Positions 35,542-44,628 of a stretch of 64,000 nt of DNA are shown here, piece after piece. Both the position numbers and the translations under genes were made by a program. Source of the DNA: Paraliobacillus zengyii (lineage in GTDB: Bacteria; Bacillota; Bacilli; Bacillales; Amphibacillaceae). The notes under the pieces are model-generated. The model ran no database searches and was not told where the DNA came from. It was given only the letters and a program-made list of their open reading frames with translations. Position 1 is the stretch's first letter. Every line of letters starts with the position of its first letter. The DNA lies in contig NZ_CP029797.1 of the NCBI RefSeq assembly GCF_003268595.1, forward strand, positions 3,307,501 to 3,371,500, read 5' to 3'.

Positions 35542-36807
35542 TTAAGATGCCTGCTCTTGTTTAGATGGTTTTTTTGCGTTTAGAGCACAGAAAAAACCAA
35601 TTACCGGAAAAAGTATTGCCATAAATAATACAGGCGTATAGCTGTGAAAGATATCATACCCAGTACCAAATGGAAGTGGACCAAATGCTGATCCCAATAC
35701 CCCCATTGTTACACCTATGCCATTAATACTTCCAATATATTTGCGACCAAAATAATTTGGCCAAATAACATTTAAACCGATTCGTTCAAAACCATTCGCA
35801 ATACCCCATAACGCCCCAAAAAGTATTGCCACGGCTACATTTGTCATTACTAATAATAATAACAATAATAAAATTTCTATAATAAATATACATACTAATA
35901 AATAATTCGTCTGTATTCTTTCTGTAATAAAACCAGATACAAGTGACATAGGAATACCTACGATGGCCATTAAACTAAGTACAGTTGCAGCAATTTCTGG
36001 TGACAAATCGTTCGTAGCAAAAATCGAGAAAAGATGAAAGGTGATTCCTGTATTAATCATCGCTGGAATACCTACACAGACTAAAATAAGCCAAAATGTC
36101 CTCGTTTTACGAGCTTCTTTTAGTGTCCAATCCTCTTCAGCAATAGTAGGAATTATTGCACCTAATATAGGCTGTTTCTTCTTGGATGCTAACCCATCTG
36201 GAACAAGTCCTATATCTTCTGGTTTATTACGCACTCCAAACAAAGCGATTGGTACGAAAATAACTAGTAATGCAACTCCCCAAAAGCGCCAAGCAAACTG
36301 CCAGTCAAATGTTTGAATTAACCATGTGTTGATAATTGGAAAAAGCGTTGCACTTGCAAAACCACCCAATGTCATAATACTAAAAGCAAAGCCTCGTTTT
36401 TTTATAAACCATTGTGCAACAAGCGTATTCGGTATGAGTGACATACTTCCCTGCCCTAGAAGACGAATCAGAAAAAAGCCAATCGCAAGCATCCAAATAC
36501 TTGAAACCATGCTGTTAAAAAAACAAGCTAACGCAAAAAGCGTTCCAACCGTTACCATCATAATGCGTTGGCCAAATCGATCAATAAATCGACCGACAAA
36601 CATCATAATTAGACCTGCACATAAGGTTGCAGCAGAATACACACCCGATACTTGGGATCTACTCCAGCCAAAATCATTAATATATTGATCTATAAAAGCT
36701 GAATTGGAATAAGTTTGACCAGGTCCAGAAAAAAAGATTCCTAAACCTGCGATAAAAACGATCATCCAGCCATAATAAAAATTACTACCTATTTTTTTAA
36801 AAGTCAT
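35542..36807 (-). CDS. MFS transporter, tandem duplicate 2
   Basis: It has the same length (421) and topology as the neighbouring MFS protein and the same motif A (GRFIDRFGQR). Helix 1 starts NFYYGWMIVFIAGLGIFFSG. Divergence is concentrated after residue ~190. GGAGGATTAGCCGG precedes the ATG. Upstream lies a 16-bp palindrome, a probable operator, and the gene of a TPR regulator on the same strand. Both genes probably form one transcription unit; no terminator was seen between them. Confidence 0.87.
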   Translation of the reverse strand: MTFKKIGSNFYYGWMIVFIAGLGIFFSGPGQTYSNSAFIDQYINDFGWSRSQVSGVYSAATLCAGLIMMFVGRFIDRFGQRIMMVTVGTLFALACFFNSMVSSIWMLAIGFFLIRLLGQGSMSLIPNTLVAQWFIKKRGFAFSIMTLGGFASATLFPIINTWLIQTFDWQFAWRFWGVALLVIFVPIALFGVRNKPEDIGLVPDGLASKKKQPILGAIIPTIAEEDWTLKEARKTRTFWLILVCVGIPAMINTGITFHLFSIFATNDLSPEIAATVLSLMAIVGIPMSLVSGFITERIQTNYLLVCIFIIEILLLLLLLVMTNVAVAILFGALWGIANGFERIGLNVIWPNYFGRKYIGSINGIGVTMGVLGSAFGPLPFGTGYDIFHSYTPVLFMAILFPVIGFFCALNAKKPSKQEQAS

Positions 36808-36878
36808 CCGGCTAATCCTCCATTATTTATAGTAGTTCATGAGCAGATTCAAGCGTGGAAGAAAAGAACGAAGAGGAA

Positions 36879-36894
36879 ATAAGATATATCTTAT
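36879..36894. promoter_or_regulatory. 16-bp perfect palindrome upstream of the MFS pair
   Basis: ATAAGATATATCTTAT lies 72-87 bases before the start of the first-transcribed MFS gene and close to a plausible -10. It is a candidate operator, possibly for the adjacent XRE-TPR regulator. No experimental or motif-database support. Confidence 0.45.
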
Positions 36895-36940
36895 CACTAT
36901 TTTATTTGCAATGAAAGCGTTTATAGATTTACTAAAGGTC

Positions 36941-36970
36941 AAAAAAAATCCCCTTTTACTGTAGTAAAAG
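36941..36970 (-). terminator. Terminator of the XRE-TPR regulator
   Basis: On the minus strand CTTTTACT/AGTAAAAG is followed by a short GGGGA then eight T. It overlaps the last codons of the gene. Confidence 0.75.
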
Positions 36971-38251
36971 AGAATTACTGTCTTTTCTTCTAATTTGATC
37001 AACAGATTGAAAAGCTTCTTCAAAATAATCAGCTGCTACTTTATATTTGCGCTCTTTGTAGTAATATTCACCCATTTTTTTGAGGTATAAACCATATTCT
37101 ATATATAACTCCCGCTCCTTCAAGAAGGGTAATACTTCTTTTTGCATTAACGTTTCAAATGACGGTGTAAAACCATAAATTAAATACTTATAAACTTTAA
37201 TTTCATAAACTAGAACAGACTTGTTTGTCTTCATTTTCTTAGCCATATTAACCGCTCTCTCATACCAAATGATCGCTTGATCAAGATCATTTTGATCAAC
37301 ATATTCTTTCATTAAATTGATAGTGGCTACTAATTCTTCTTGACTTAATGTATTTTTTACAAGCTGATAACTTTGATTAAAACAATGCAATGCTTGTACT
37401 GGCTGTAGTTTTCTCTTGTACAATACGCCTAAATAATGCTGACATTCCGCTAGCAAACCCTGTTCATCTTGTTCATCTGCTATTGTGATCGCCAATTGAA
37501 AACTTTTCTTTGATTTTTCTATCTCTCTCATTCGTTGATAACCTATCCCGGTTAATATATGGCACTTAGCACAATTTTTTAGTAAATAGTTATTCCGATA
37601 ATATTTTAATGCTTTATTAGCATATGTCATAGCATGGTAAGTGAAATACAAATCCGTTGTTACTTTTGCTATTCTATAATACAAATCATGTAATTCATAT
37701 TGATAATTATGTATTTCTGACTTAATTAATTTTTCAGCATTTTGGAATTTTTCTAAACCTAAACTGTAAGCGGAATTTTCTATGTGGAAACAGCCAGAAA
37801 ATTTATTCCAATAATAAAATTCTAATTCACTAAGTGAGTGCTCATACCTCGCTAATTTTTCATACTGTATTTTTGCATTTTCAATTTGGTTAGTTAAAAG
37901 GTAAAACTGTAGCGTGTGTAACTCGACTAAGCAATACAAATCAGAGTCAATTACCTTTTCAAATTCTTCACTTATTTGCTGATAGGTTTTATGAGCAGTC
38001 GCAAGGTTTCCATATAATAATTCTGTAAACCATCTATTACAAACAATTAGTATTTGTTCATCATCTGTACATACTGGTTTGATTTGTAATTTATCACATA
38101 TCAGTTTTATTGCCTCTATATTTGGCGCGGCTGTATTATGCTCAATTTTTGATAAATAAGAAACAGAAACAATGCCATTAGCTAATTCTTCCTGTGTCAT
38201 TTTTGCTTTAATACGGTAGTACTTTATTTTTTTCCCTATGCCGGTTGCCAT
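36956..38251 (-). CDS. XRE-family regulator with TPR domain (PlcR/NprR/Rgg-like, RRNPP type)
   Basis: The N-terminal XRE helix-turn-helix (residues ~5-60: KIKYYRIKAKMTQEELANGI, VSYLSKIEHNTAAPN) is followed by about 350 residues of helical TPR-like repeats (HYLGVLYKRKLQPVQALHCF, YYKERKYKVAADYFEEAF). This layout is that of RRNPP regulators that bind short signalling peptides. No secreted propeptide gene was found directly downstream, the usual site for NprX- or PapR-like peptides. It is upstream of and co-directional with the MFS pair, which it may control. No ligand is known. Confidence 0.8.
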   Translation of the reverse strand: MATGIGKKIKYYRIKAKMTQEELANGIVSVSYLSKIEHNTAAPNIEAIKLICDKLQIKPVCTDDEQILIVCNRWFTELLYGNLATAHKTYQQISEEFEKVIDSDLYCLVELHTLQFYLLTNQIENAKIQYEKLARYEHSLSELEFYYWNKFSGCFHIENSAYSLGLEKFQNAEKLIKSEIHNYQYELHDLYYRIAKVTTDLYFTYHAMTYANKALKYYRNNYLLKNCAKCHILTGIGYQRMREIEKSKKSFQLAITIADEQDEQGLLAECQHYLGVLYKRKLQPVQALHCFNQSYQLVKNTLSQEELVATINLMKEYVDQNDLDQAIIWYERAVNMAKKMKTNKSVLVYEIKVYKYLIYGFTPSFETLMQKEVLPFLKERELYIEYGLYLKKMGEYYYKERKYKVAADYFEEAFQSVDQIRRKDSNSLLLQ

Positions 38252-38540
38252 TATACAAAATCCCCCATCACACTTTCATTAATTATTTCTATAGATGAAA
38301 CATGCATTACTTTATTATAACGTATTACACTAGCGTTTCGTTTCAATATCATTTAAATTTTTATTCTATCTGTCATTTTAGTCCGTTCAGCCTGTCGATG
38401 CAAAATTTTCAAGTTTAAAAAGTTGAATTTCTTCTATTAATAATTAGGTTATTACATATTATTGCCACGGAGTTGACTTACAGGCTTAAATCGCTTAAGC
38501 TTAGCTTTGATTATGTTTTTTCTGGAGGAATAATAAATAT
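38252..38540. other. 289-base divergent intergenic region
   Basis: It holds the promoters of the regulator and of ykpA. No RNA or repeat was recognised. Confidence 0.4.
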
Positions 38541-40163
38541 ATGTTACAAGCCACGAATGTTAGTTTACGTTTTGGAGATAAAAAGTTATTTGAAGATGTT
38601 AATATCAAGTTCACACCTGGCAATTGTTATGGGTTAATTGGAGCAAATGGAGCTGGAAAGTCAACTTTTCTAAAAGTTCTTTCTGGTGAAGTAGAGGCAC
38701 AAAGTGGGCACGTATCCCTTGGCAAAGATGAACGTTTAGCTGTCTTACAACAAGATCACTTCGCTTATGAATCACAAGAAGTTTTGCAAACAGTTGTCAT
38801 GGGACATACGCGTTTATATGAAGTAATGCAAGAGAAAGACGCCGTTTATGCAAAAGCTGACTTTACTGAAGAAGATGGCATGCGCGCTGCTGAATTAGAA
38901 GGTGAATTCGCGGAATTAAATGGGTGGGAAGCAGAATCTGATGCTGCAGTCTTATTAAAAGGTTTAGGTGTTAGTGAAAAACTTCATGATAAGAAAATGG
39001 AGGAACTTAGTGGTTCTGACAAAGTAAAAGTGTTGTTAGCACAAGCACTATTCGGTTCACCTGACATTTTGTTATTAGATGAGCCTACCAACCACTTGGA
39101 TATTACTGCAATTCATTGGTTAGAAGAATTCTTGATCAACTTTGAGAATACCGTTATTGTTGTTTCCCATGACCGTCACTTCTTAAACAAAGTATGTACA
39201 CATATTGCTGATGTTGATTTTGGGAAAATTCAACTTTATATCGGAAACTATGACTTTTGGTATGAATCAAGTCAATTAGCTTTACAAATGTCTCAAGATA
39301 ATAATAAGAAAAAAGAAGAAAAAATAAAAGAATTACAAAACTTTGTTGCGCGTTTTAGTGCAAATGCTTCTAAATCTAAACAGGCTACTTCTCGTAAGAA
39401 GATGCTTGATAATATTTCATTAGAAGATATTAAACCATCATCTAGAAAGTATCCTTATGTGATGTTCACACCTGATCGTGAGATGGGAAATGATTTTCTA
39501 CGCGTGGAAGGTCTCTCAAAAACGATTGACGGTAAAAAGGTACTAGATAATGTGAGTTTTACGTTAAATCGTGATGATAAAGTTGCATTTGTTGGAAGAG
39601 ATGAGTTAGCGAAGACCGTCCTTTTCCAAATAATTATGGGAGAAGTAGAGCCTGATGAAGGAACTTATACTTGGGGCGTCACAACTTCTCAATCATATTT
39701 CCCTAAAGATAATAGTGAATTCTTTGAAGGTAATGACATGCCACTTGTTGACTGGTTACGTCAATATGCACCGCCAGAAGATCAAACGGAGACATTCTTA
39801 CGTGGTTTCCTTGGAAGAATGTTATTCTCTGGAGAAGAAGCATTGAAAAGAGCAAATGTTTTATCTGGTGGAGAGAAAGTACGTTGTATGTTATCTAAAA
39901 TGATGCTTTCACATGCTAATGTGCTTATCTTAGATGAACCAACAAACCACTTAGATTTAGAGTCGATTACTTCTTTAAACAACGGCTTAATCAAATTTAA
40001 AGGTTCATTATTGTTCACGTCTCATGACCAACAATTTGTTAACAGTATTGCAAATCGCTTAATTGAGATTACACCTACTGGCATTGTTGATAAGGAAATG
40101 AGCTATGATGAGTATGTATTAGATAAAAAATTACAAAAACAAATTAGTGAAATGTACGCATAA
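38541..40163 (+). CDS. ykpA: ABC-F family ATPase YkpA
   Basis: A soluble twin-ATPase with Walker A GANGAGKST (~36-44), LSGSDKVK as a degenerate first signature, and Walker B LLLLDEPTNHLD. The second domain has GRDELAKT in place of a canonical Walker A (an altered P-loop), LSGGEKVR and VLILDEPTNHLD. Length (540) and start MLQATNVSLRFGDKKLFEDVNIKFTPGN match B. subtilis YkpA. It lacks the Uup coiled-coil tail. The changed second P-loop is normal for this subfamily as far as I recall. CTGGAGGAAT precedes the ATG. Confidence 0.93.
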   Translation: MLQATNVSLRFGDKKLFEDVNIKFTPGNCYGLIGANGAGKSTFLKVLSGEVEAQSGHVSLGKDERLAVLQQDHFAYESQEVLQTVVMGHTRLYEVMQEKDAVYAKADFTEEDGMRAAELEGEFAELNGWEAESDAAVLLKGLGVSEKLHDKKMEELSGSDKVKVLLAQALFGSPDILLLDEPTNHLDITAIHWLEEFLINFENTVIVVSHDRHFLNKVCTHIADVDFGKIQLYIGNYDFWYESSQLALQMSQDNNKKKEEKIKELQNFVARFSANASKSKQATSRKKMLDNISLEDIKPSSRKYPYVMFTPDREMGNDFLRVEGLSKTIDGKKVLDNVSFTLNRDDKVAFVGRDELAKTVLFQIIMGEVEPDEGTYTWGVTTSQSYFPKDNSEFFEGNDMPLVDWLRQYAPPEDQTETFLRGFLGRMLFSGEEALKRANVLSGGEKVRCMLSKMMLSHANVLILDEPTNHLDLESITSLNNGLIKFKGSLLFTSHDQQFVNSIANRLIEITPTGIVDKEMSYDEYVLDKKLQKQISEMYA

Positions 40164-40176
40164 TAACAAGGTTAAA

Positions 40177-40207
40177 ATCCCACTTTAAATAAAGTGGGAT
40201 TTTTTAT
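40177..40207 (+). terminator. Terminator of ykpA
   Basis: ATCCCACTTT (40177-40186), loop AAAT, AAAGTGGGAT (40191-40200) and six T. Confidence 0.92.
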
Positions 40208-40242
40208 TTGTGAACCTTTTGTGAACTGTTGAACTTACCTAT

Positions 40243-40258
40243 TGTGATTTATTACACA
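40243..40258 (+). promoter_or_regulatory. Candidate Rex/Fnr-type box upstream of nox
   Basis: TGTGATTTATTACACA differs by one base from TGTGA-N6-TCACA, the core shared by Rex and Fnr/Crp sites. It lies 85 bases before the NADH oxidase gene. Two further TTGTGAAC half sites occur just upstream (about 40208-40226). Confidence 0.45.
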
Positions 40259-40342
40259 TAGTTGTACAATAAGTTTACAAACATTTCATTGCATAGTTTT
40301 TAACTTAATGTGAAATAATGAACCTAATGGAGGATGATAAAA

Positions 40343-41710
40343 ATGAAAATAGCAGTTATCGGTTGTACACATGCAGGAACAGCAGCTATAACAAATATTT
40401 TAAATCTATATCCAGAAGCAGAAATTGAAGTTTTCGAAAAAAATGATAATGTTTCCTTTCTATCTTGTGGTATTGCCTTGTATGTTGGAGGTGTTGTAAA
40501 TGATGCAGCTGGATTATTCTATGCATCCGTTGATCAATTTGAAAAAAACGGTGTGAAAATGCACATGCAACATGAGGTAATCAATTGCGATATTAACGGA
40601 AAGAAAATAGAAGCAAAAGATCTAAAAACAGGTAAAACTACTAACCATACTTTTGATAAAATTATTGTCACAACAGGTTCATGGCCAATAACACCACCAA
40701 TACCTGGTGGGGATTTAAACAATGTTGTCCTATGTAAAAATTATGACCATGCAAAAGAGATTATTCGACGTTCTGAATCCGTTAAAAAAGTTGTCGTTGT
40801 AGGTGCAGGTTATATCGGTGTTGAACTTGTTGAAGCTTTTGAAGAAAATGAGAAAGAAGTCACATTAATTGATAGTGAAGATCGAATTTTAAATCGTTAT
40901 TTAGATGAAAAGTTCACTACACCTGTAGAAAATTCATTTAAAGAAAAAGGCGTTAATTTAGCATTAGGTCAAACCGTTTCTGCATTTGAAGGTAAAGAAA
41001 CAGTTGAGAAGGTTATTACAGATAAAGGTGAATATGAAGCTGATCTGGTTGTTATGTGTATTGGTTTCCGACCAAATACAGGATTAGTAAAAGATCAACT
41101 CAACACACTGGGTAATGGAGCTATTATTGTTGATGCGTATATGCAAACAAGTGTGAAAGATGTCTATGCTGCAGGAGATTGTTGTGCAGTTCAATATAAC
41201 CCAACAAAAGAGCCTGCATATATTCCTTTAGCTACTAATGCAGTTCGTATGGGGACGCTAGTTGCACACAACTTAGTTCAACCAACTTTAGCACATCCAG
41301 GAACACAGGGAACATCTGGCTTAAAGATTTACAATCACAACATTGCTTCAACTGGTTTAACCGTTTCTGCGGGTGAAGCATCTGGTTTAGCTGTTGGTAG
41401 TGCATATATTGAAGATACGTATCGCCCAGATTTCATGCCAGATAATGATGTTATTAAGTTACAACTGGTTTATGAATTAGAAACACACCGTGTTGTCGGT
41501 GCACAAGTTATATCAGATGCTGACTTTACTCAAGCAATCAATACAATAAGTATTGCGATCGCAAATGATATGACGATAGAACAACTAGCTTTAACAGACT
41601 TTTTCTTCCAACCACATTATAATAAGCCGATAAACTTCTTAAATCAAGTAGCCTTAGAAGCAATGGCACAGGAAACAAAAAAGAATAAAGAAGCGCTAGT
41701 AGAAGCTTAA
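40343..41710 (+). CDS. nox: NADH oxidase (water-forming type) / CoA-disulfide-reductase-family flavoenzyme
   Basis: A cytoplasmic FAD enzyme. The N-terminal MKIAVIGCTHAGTAAI is the FAD-binding fold; the redox Cys is in VSFLSCGIALYVGG (~residue 41); the NAD site is VVVVGAGYIGVELVEAFEE; YAAGDCCAV is the second FAD contact. The single Cys with this setting is found in H2O-forming NADH oxidase and in CoA disulfide reductase, which sequence alone cannot separate. ATG 40334 lies within GGAGG, so ATG 40343, nine bases after it, is chosen. The upstream Rex/Fnr-like box suggests redox control. Confidence 0.88.
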   Translation: MKIAVIGCTHAGTAAITNILNLYPEAEIEVFEKNDNVSFLSCGIALYVGGVVNDAAGLFYASVDQFEKNGVKMHMQHEVINCDINGKKIEAKDLKTGKTTNHTFDKIIVTTGSWPITPPIPGGDLNNVVLCKNYDHAKEIIRRSESVKKVVVVGAGYIGVELVEAFEENEKEVTLIDSEDRILNRYLDEKFTTPVENSFKEKGVNLALGQTVSAFEGKETVEKVITDKGEYEADLVVMCIGFRPNTGLVKDQLNTLGNGAIIVDAYMQTSVKDVYAAGDCCAVQYNPTKEPAYIPLATNAVRMGTLVAHNLVQPTLAHPGTQGTSGLKIYNHNIASTGLTVSAGEASGLAVGSAYIEDTYRPDFMPDNDVIKLQLVYELETHRVVGAQVISDADFTQAINTISIAIANDMTIEQLALTDFFFQPHYNKPINFLNQVALEAMAQETKKNKEALVEA

Positions 41711-41747
41711 AAAACACGCTCTCCTATAATAGGGGAGCGTGTTTTTT
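41709..41747. terminator. Bidirectional terminator (nox / symporter)
   Basis: AAAACACGCTCTCC (41711-41724) pairs with GGAGCGTGTTTT (41734-41745), loop ~9. A- and T-runs flank it on both strands. Confidence 0.92.
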
Positions 41748-41762
41748 GCATTGTATTATAAA

Positions 41763-43568
41763 TTACTGGATATTTCTATTGTTTGATTTTGAAACAATTT
41801 TTCGATTCTGATCAATAACCGCCTGTCCACGATTCAGTATATATTCATACTTCTTATTCCAAAACCTGAGAGAAATCCAGTACAATATGACTGTAATAGC
41901 AAGGTTTAGTATAGATATCGGCCAAAACAATTCAGATATGATACCACCTTCATATGCTAGGCCTATTGGTGAAAATATTACATACACTTCTATAATTGAC
42001 ATGATAAGCAATATGGAAACAGGAATGGCGTGTCTCCATGGCACTAACTTTTCAGTTGTGTATCCTATGCTCTGATATTGATTTGGCTTATTTAGTGGTT
42101 TTACTTTTCGCATTACTAACATAAACGCGACTTCAATCACTAACAGTATTCCGTATACATGAATATAATTCACACCTGATTCAAAATTCAATATCTGTTT
42201 CGTTCCCCAAACAAGAAAATAATACGCAAATATGTGGAATATGATCACAATTTTTGCTGCAATTGCTGGGATTTTTTTTGAGATAATTCCCATGATCATA
42301 ATTACTAATATTGGAATATTAAAGAATCCTGTAAATTGACGAATTAAATTCCATAGACCATCTGGTGCATACATTAAAAATGGTGCCACAAAAAATGATA
42401 CAAGGGCAATAAAAATACCGAAAATTTTACTAACCTTAATTAATTTCTCATCACTGGCATTTGGATCAAATTTTGGTTTATAAAAATCTAAAACAAATAA
42501 TGTGGCCACACTATTTAATAATGAGTTAAATGAACTTAATACAGCACCCAATAGTACTGCCAAGAAAAATCCCATTAGCCAAACTGGTAATAGTTCACTA
42601 ATTAATGTTGGATAGCTTAAGTCACCGTTTGAAATACTATCTCCATATAAATGAAACGCAATAACACCAGGTATCATCATAAATATCGGCACTAATAACT
42701 TTAAATAACCGGTAAACAATACACCCTTCTGCCCTTCTTTTAAGTTGCTCGCACCTAATATACGTTGAATGACGTATTGATTTAGTGCCCAATAAAAGAG
42801 GTTAGCAAAGATAATCCCAGTAAAAATAGATAAAAATGGCACTGAATCATTCGAATCACCAATTGCATTTAATTTCTCTGGATTAGTTGTCGCTACTTCT
42901 TTCATTCCCGTTAGTATGTCCCCGTTTCCCAGGGTAATAAAACCAAGTATAGGTACTAAGAAACCAATGAATACTAACCCTATACCGTTAATTGTATCTG
43001 AAACAGCTACCGCTCGAAGTCCACCAAATATAGCGTATATTGCGCCAATAATTCCTACAATCCATATCACAAGCCATAAAGATTGTGTATAAGAAAGGTT
43101 AAGTAAACTTGGGACATCAAACAACCTTAGAACCGCTAGACCACCTGAGTAAAGCATAGATGGGATAGTCACACACATATAACCTAACAGAAAAAGTAGT
43201 ACTGTCATTCGCCGAACATCTTCATCGTAACGTGTATTTAGAAATTCTGGTATAGTTGATATGCCAATTCCAAGAAATTTCGGTAACAAAAAAATCGCCA
43301 TAATGATTGCTGCGATTCCTGCCGTTACTTCCCAGGCCATACCAGACATGTTGCCTGTAAAAGATTGTCCATTAAGACCTATCAATTGTTCTGCTGATAA
43401 ATTAGTTAATAACAAAGATCCTGCAATGAACACACCTGTTAATCCTCGTCCTGCTAAAAAGTATTCATTTACACTACTCGTCCTACCTCTTGTTAATCGA
43501 TAAGAAACGAATGCTACTAAAGCCATAAAAAATGTACAAGACAGTAAGATAAAAAGAACGCTTTCCAT
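41763..43568 (-). CDS. Sodium:solute symporter (SSS family, SGLT/YidK-like)
   Basis: A 601-residue, about 14-helix Na+-coupled importer. VNEYFLAGRGLTGVFIAGSLLLTNLSAEQLIGLNG is the family's N-terminal signature. ISTIPEFLNTRYDEDVRR and IFGGLRAVAVSDTINGIGLV follow. SGLT-type proteins bring in sugars such as galactose or glucose, or other solutes; the substrate is not given. The nearest neighbours are unrelated. ATG 43568 is preceded by GGGGATGA. Confidence 0.87.
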   Translation of the reverse strand: MESVLFILLSCTFFMALVAFVSYRLTRGRTSSVNEYFLAGRGLTGVFIAGSLLLTNLSAEQLIGLNGQSFTGNMSGMAWEVTAGIAAIIMAIFLLPKFLGIGISTIPEFLNTRYDEDVRRMTVLLFLLGYMCVTIPSMLYSGGLAVLRLFDVPSLLNLSYTQSLWLVIWIVGIIGAIYAIFGGLRAVAVSDTINGIGLVFIGFLVPILGFITLGNGDILTGMKEVATTNPEKLNAIGDSNDSVPFLSIFTGIIFANLFYWALNQYVIQRILGASNLKEGQKGVLFTGYLKLLVPIFMMIPGVIAFHLYGDSISNGDLSYPTLISELLPVWLMGFFLAVLLGAVLSSFNSLLNSVATLFVLDFYKPKFDPNASDEKLIKVSKIFGIFIALVSFFVAPFLMYAPDGLWNLIRQFTGFFNIPILVIMIMGIISKKIPAIAAKIVIIFHIFAYYFLVWGTKQILNFESGVNYIHVYGILLVIEVAFMLVMRKVKPLNKPNQYQSIGYTTEKLVPWRHAIPVSILLIMSIIEVYVIFSPIGLAYEGGIISELFWPISILNLAITVILYWISLRFWNKKYEYILNRGQAVIDQNRKIVSKSNNRNIQ

Positions 43569-43813
43569 TGTTAATCATCCCCATATTCTTGAATTTTTTG
43601 TATGAATTTTATATACCCGCTTCTTTATAAATTAAACAACAGTTTTCTGAATAAACAGTTTATTATAGGTAGTATATGTTTTAAAAATAATAACATTCCA
43701 ATACCCGCTTTAGCTAATCCTTACACATAGGTTGTCAAAAAAAATACAGATATACTATACTTAAAAGTCAATGCTTAGTACTTATTCTTTTTGTGTAAAA
43801 GTTGCGTTATTAT

Positions 43814-43846
43814 TAAAAAAAGATGCTACTCACAAGAGTAACATCT
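43814..43846 (-). terminator. Terminator of the trp operon
   Basis: On the minus strand AGATGTTACTC, loop TTGT, GAGTAGCATCT and seven T, with one G-T pair. It lies 6 bases after trpA. Confidence 0.93.
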
Positions 43847-43851
43847 TCTAT

Positions 43852-44628
43852 TTAAGCACGAGCTGATTGAATTAATGTTCGAATCGTTTCGTGATCACCT
43901 TTGTGTAATAAATCTACAATTCGGCTACCAACTACAACACCATCACAACTTTTGGTCAATTCTTTCACGTGTTCTGGAGTTGATACACCAAATCCCGCCA
44001 ATACTGGTACCTTACTCATTTCTTGTAACGAAGTTAAATGTGCTGCAAGGTTTTCTTTAAATTCCGTTCGCGCGCCAGTTGTACCAGTAACGGTGACAGC
44101 ATATAAGAATCCTTCTGTACGTTTAACAATTTCCTCTATTCGCTCTTTCGGACTTGTTAATGCAGCTAACCGAATTAATGCAATATTACTTGATGCAAGC
44201 TCTGAGACAACAATTGTTTCTTCTTCTAACGGTAAATCTGGTATGATTAAACCGTCTACACCTGCTTGCTCACATGCTTTCGCAAAATTCGCAATCCCAT
44301 AAGCATAAATTGGATTAATATACGTCATCAAGACAATAGGAATACTTCGTGTTTGCTTTGTTTCAGCAAGTTTATTCAAGACAGCCCCAAGACTAACACC
44401 ATTTTCTAATGCACGAATTCCCGCTTCTTGAATGGTAGGACCATCTGCAACTGGATCTGAAAAGGCGATACCTAGTTCCACCACTGTTGCACCACACTCT
44501 TCAAGAAAAGCTAGCTGTTCACCCAATTTATCTAATCCGCCATCACCCGCCATGATATAAGGAACAAATGCTTTATCACCATTCTTTAAAACACGTGCAA
44601 AGGCTTGATCAATTTTTTGCTTAGGCAT
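43852..44628 (-). CDS. trpA: Tryptophan synthase alpha chain
   Basis: It splits indole-3-glycerol phosphate to indole and glyceraldehyde-3-phosphate. A TIM barrel with the signature [19 protein letters not shown] (catalytic Glu near the N-terminus; Asp in FSDPVADGP), [11 protein letters not shown] and FGVSTPEHV. The open frame reaches upstream into trpB, but ATG 44628 with GAGGTGAG is the start. It overlaps the trpB stop by 8 bases (ATGCCTAA), so the two are coupled. Length 258. Last gene of the operon. Confidence 0.95.
   Translation of the reverse strand: MPKQKIDQAFARVLKNGDKAFVPYIMAGDGGLDKLGEQLAFLEECGATVVELGIAFSDPVADGPTIQEAGIRALENGVSLGAVLNKLAETKQTRSIPIVLMTYINPIYAYGIANFAKACEQAGVDGLIIPDLPLEEETIVVSELASSNIALIRLAALTSPKERIEEIVKRTEGFLYAVTVTGTTGARTEFKENLAAHLTSLQEMSKVPVLAGFGVSTPEHVKELTKSCDGVVVGSRIVDLLHKGDHETIRTLIQSARA

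Noticed and set aside
36823..37023. 66-residue frame overlapping the end of the XRE-TPR regulator, considered as its signalling peptide
   Set aside because: It starts at a TTG inside the regulator without a ribosome binding site, runs through the terminator and has no clear signal peptide or cleavage site.
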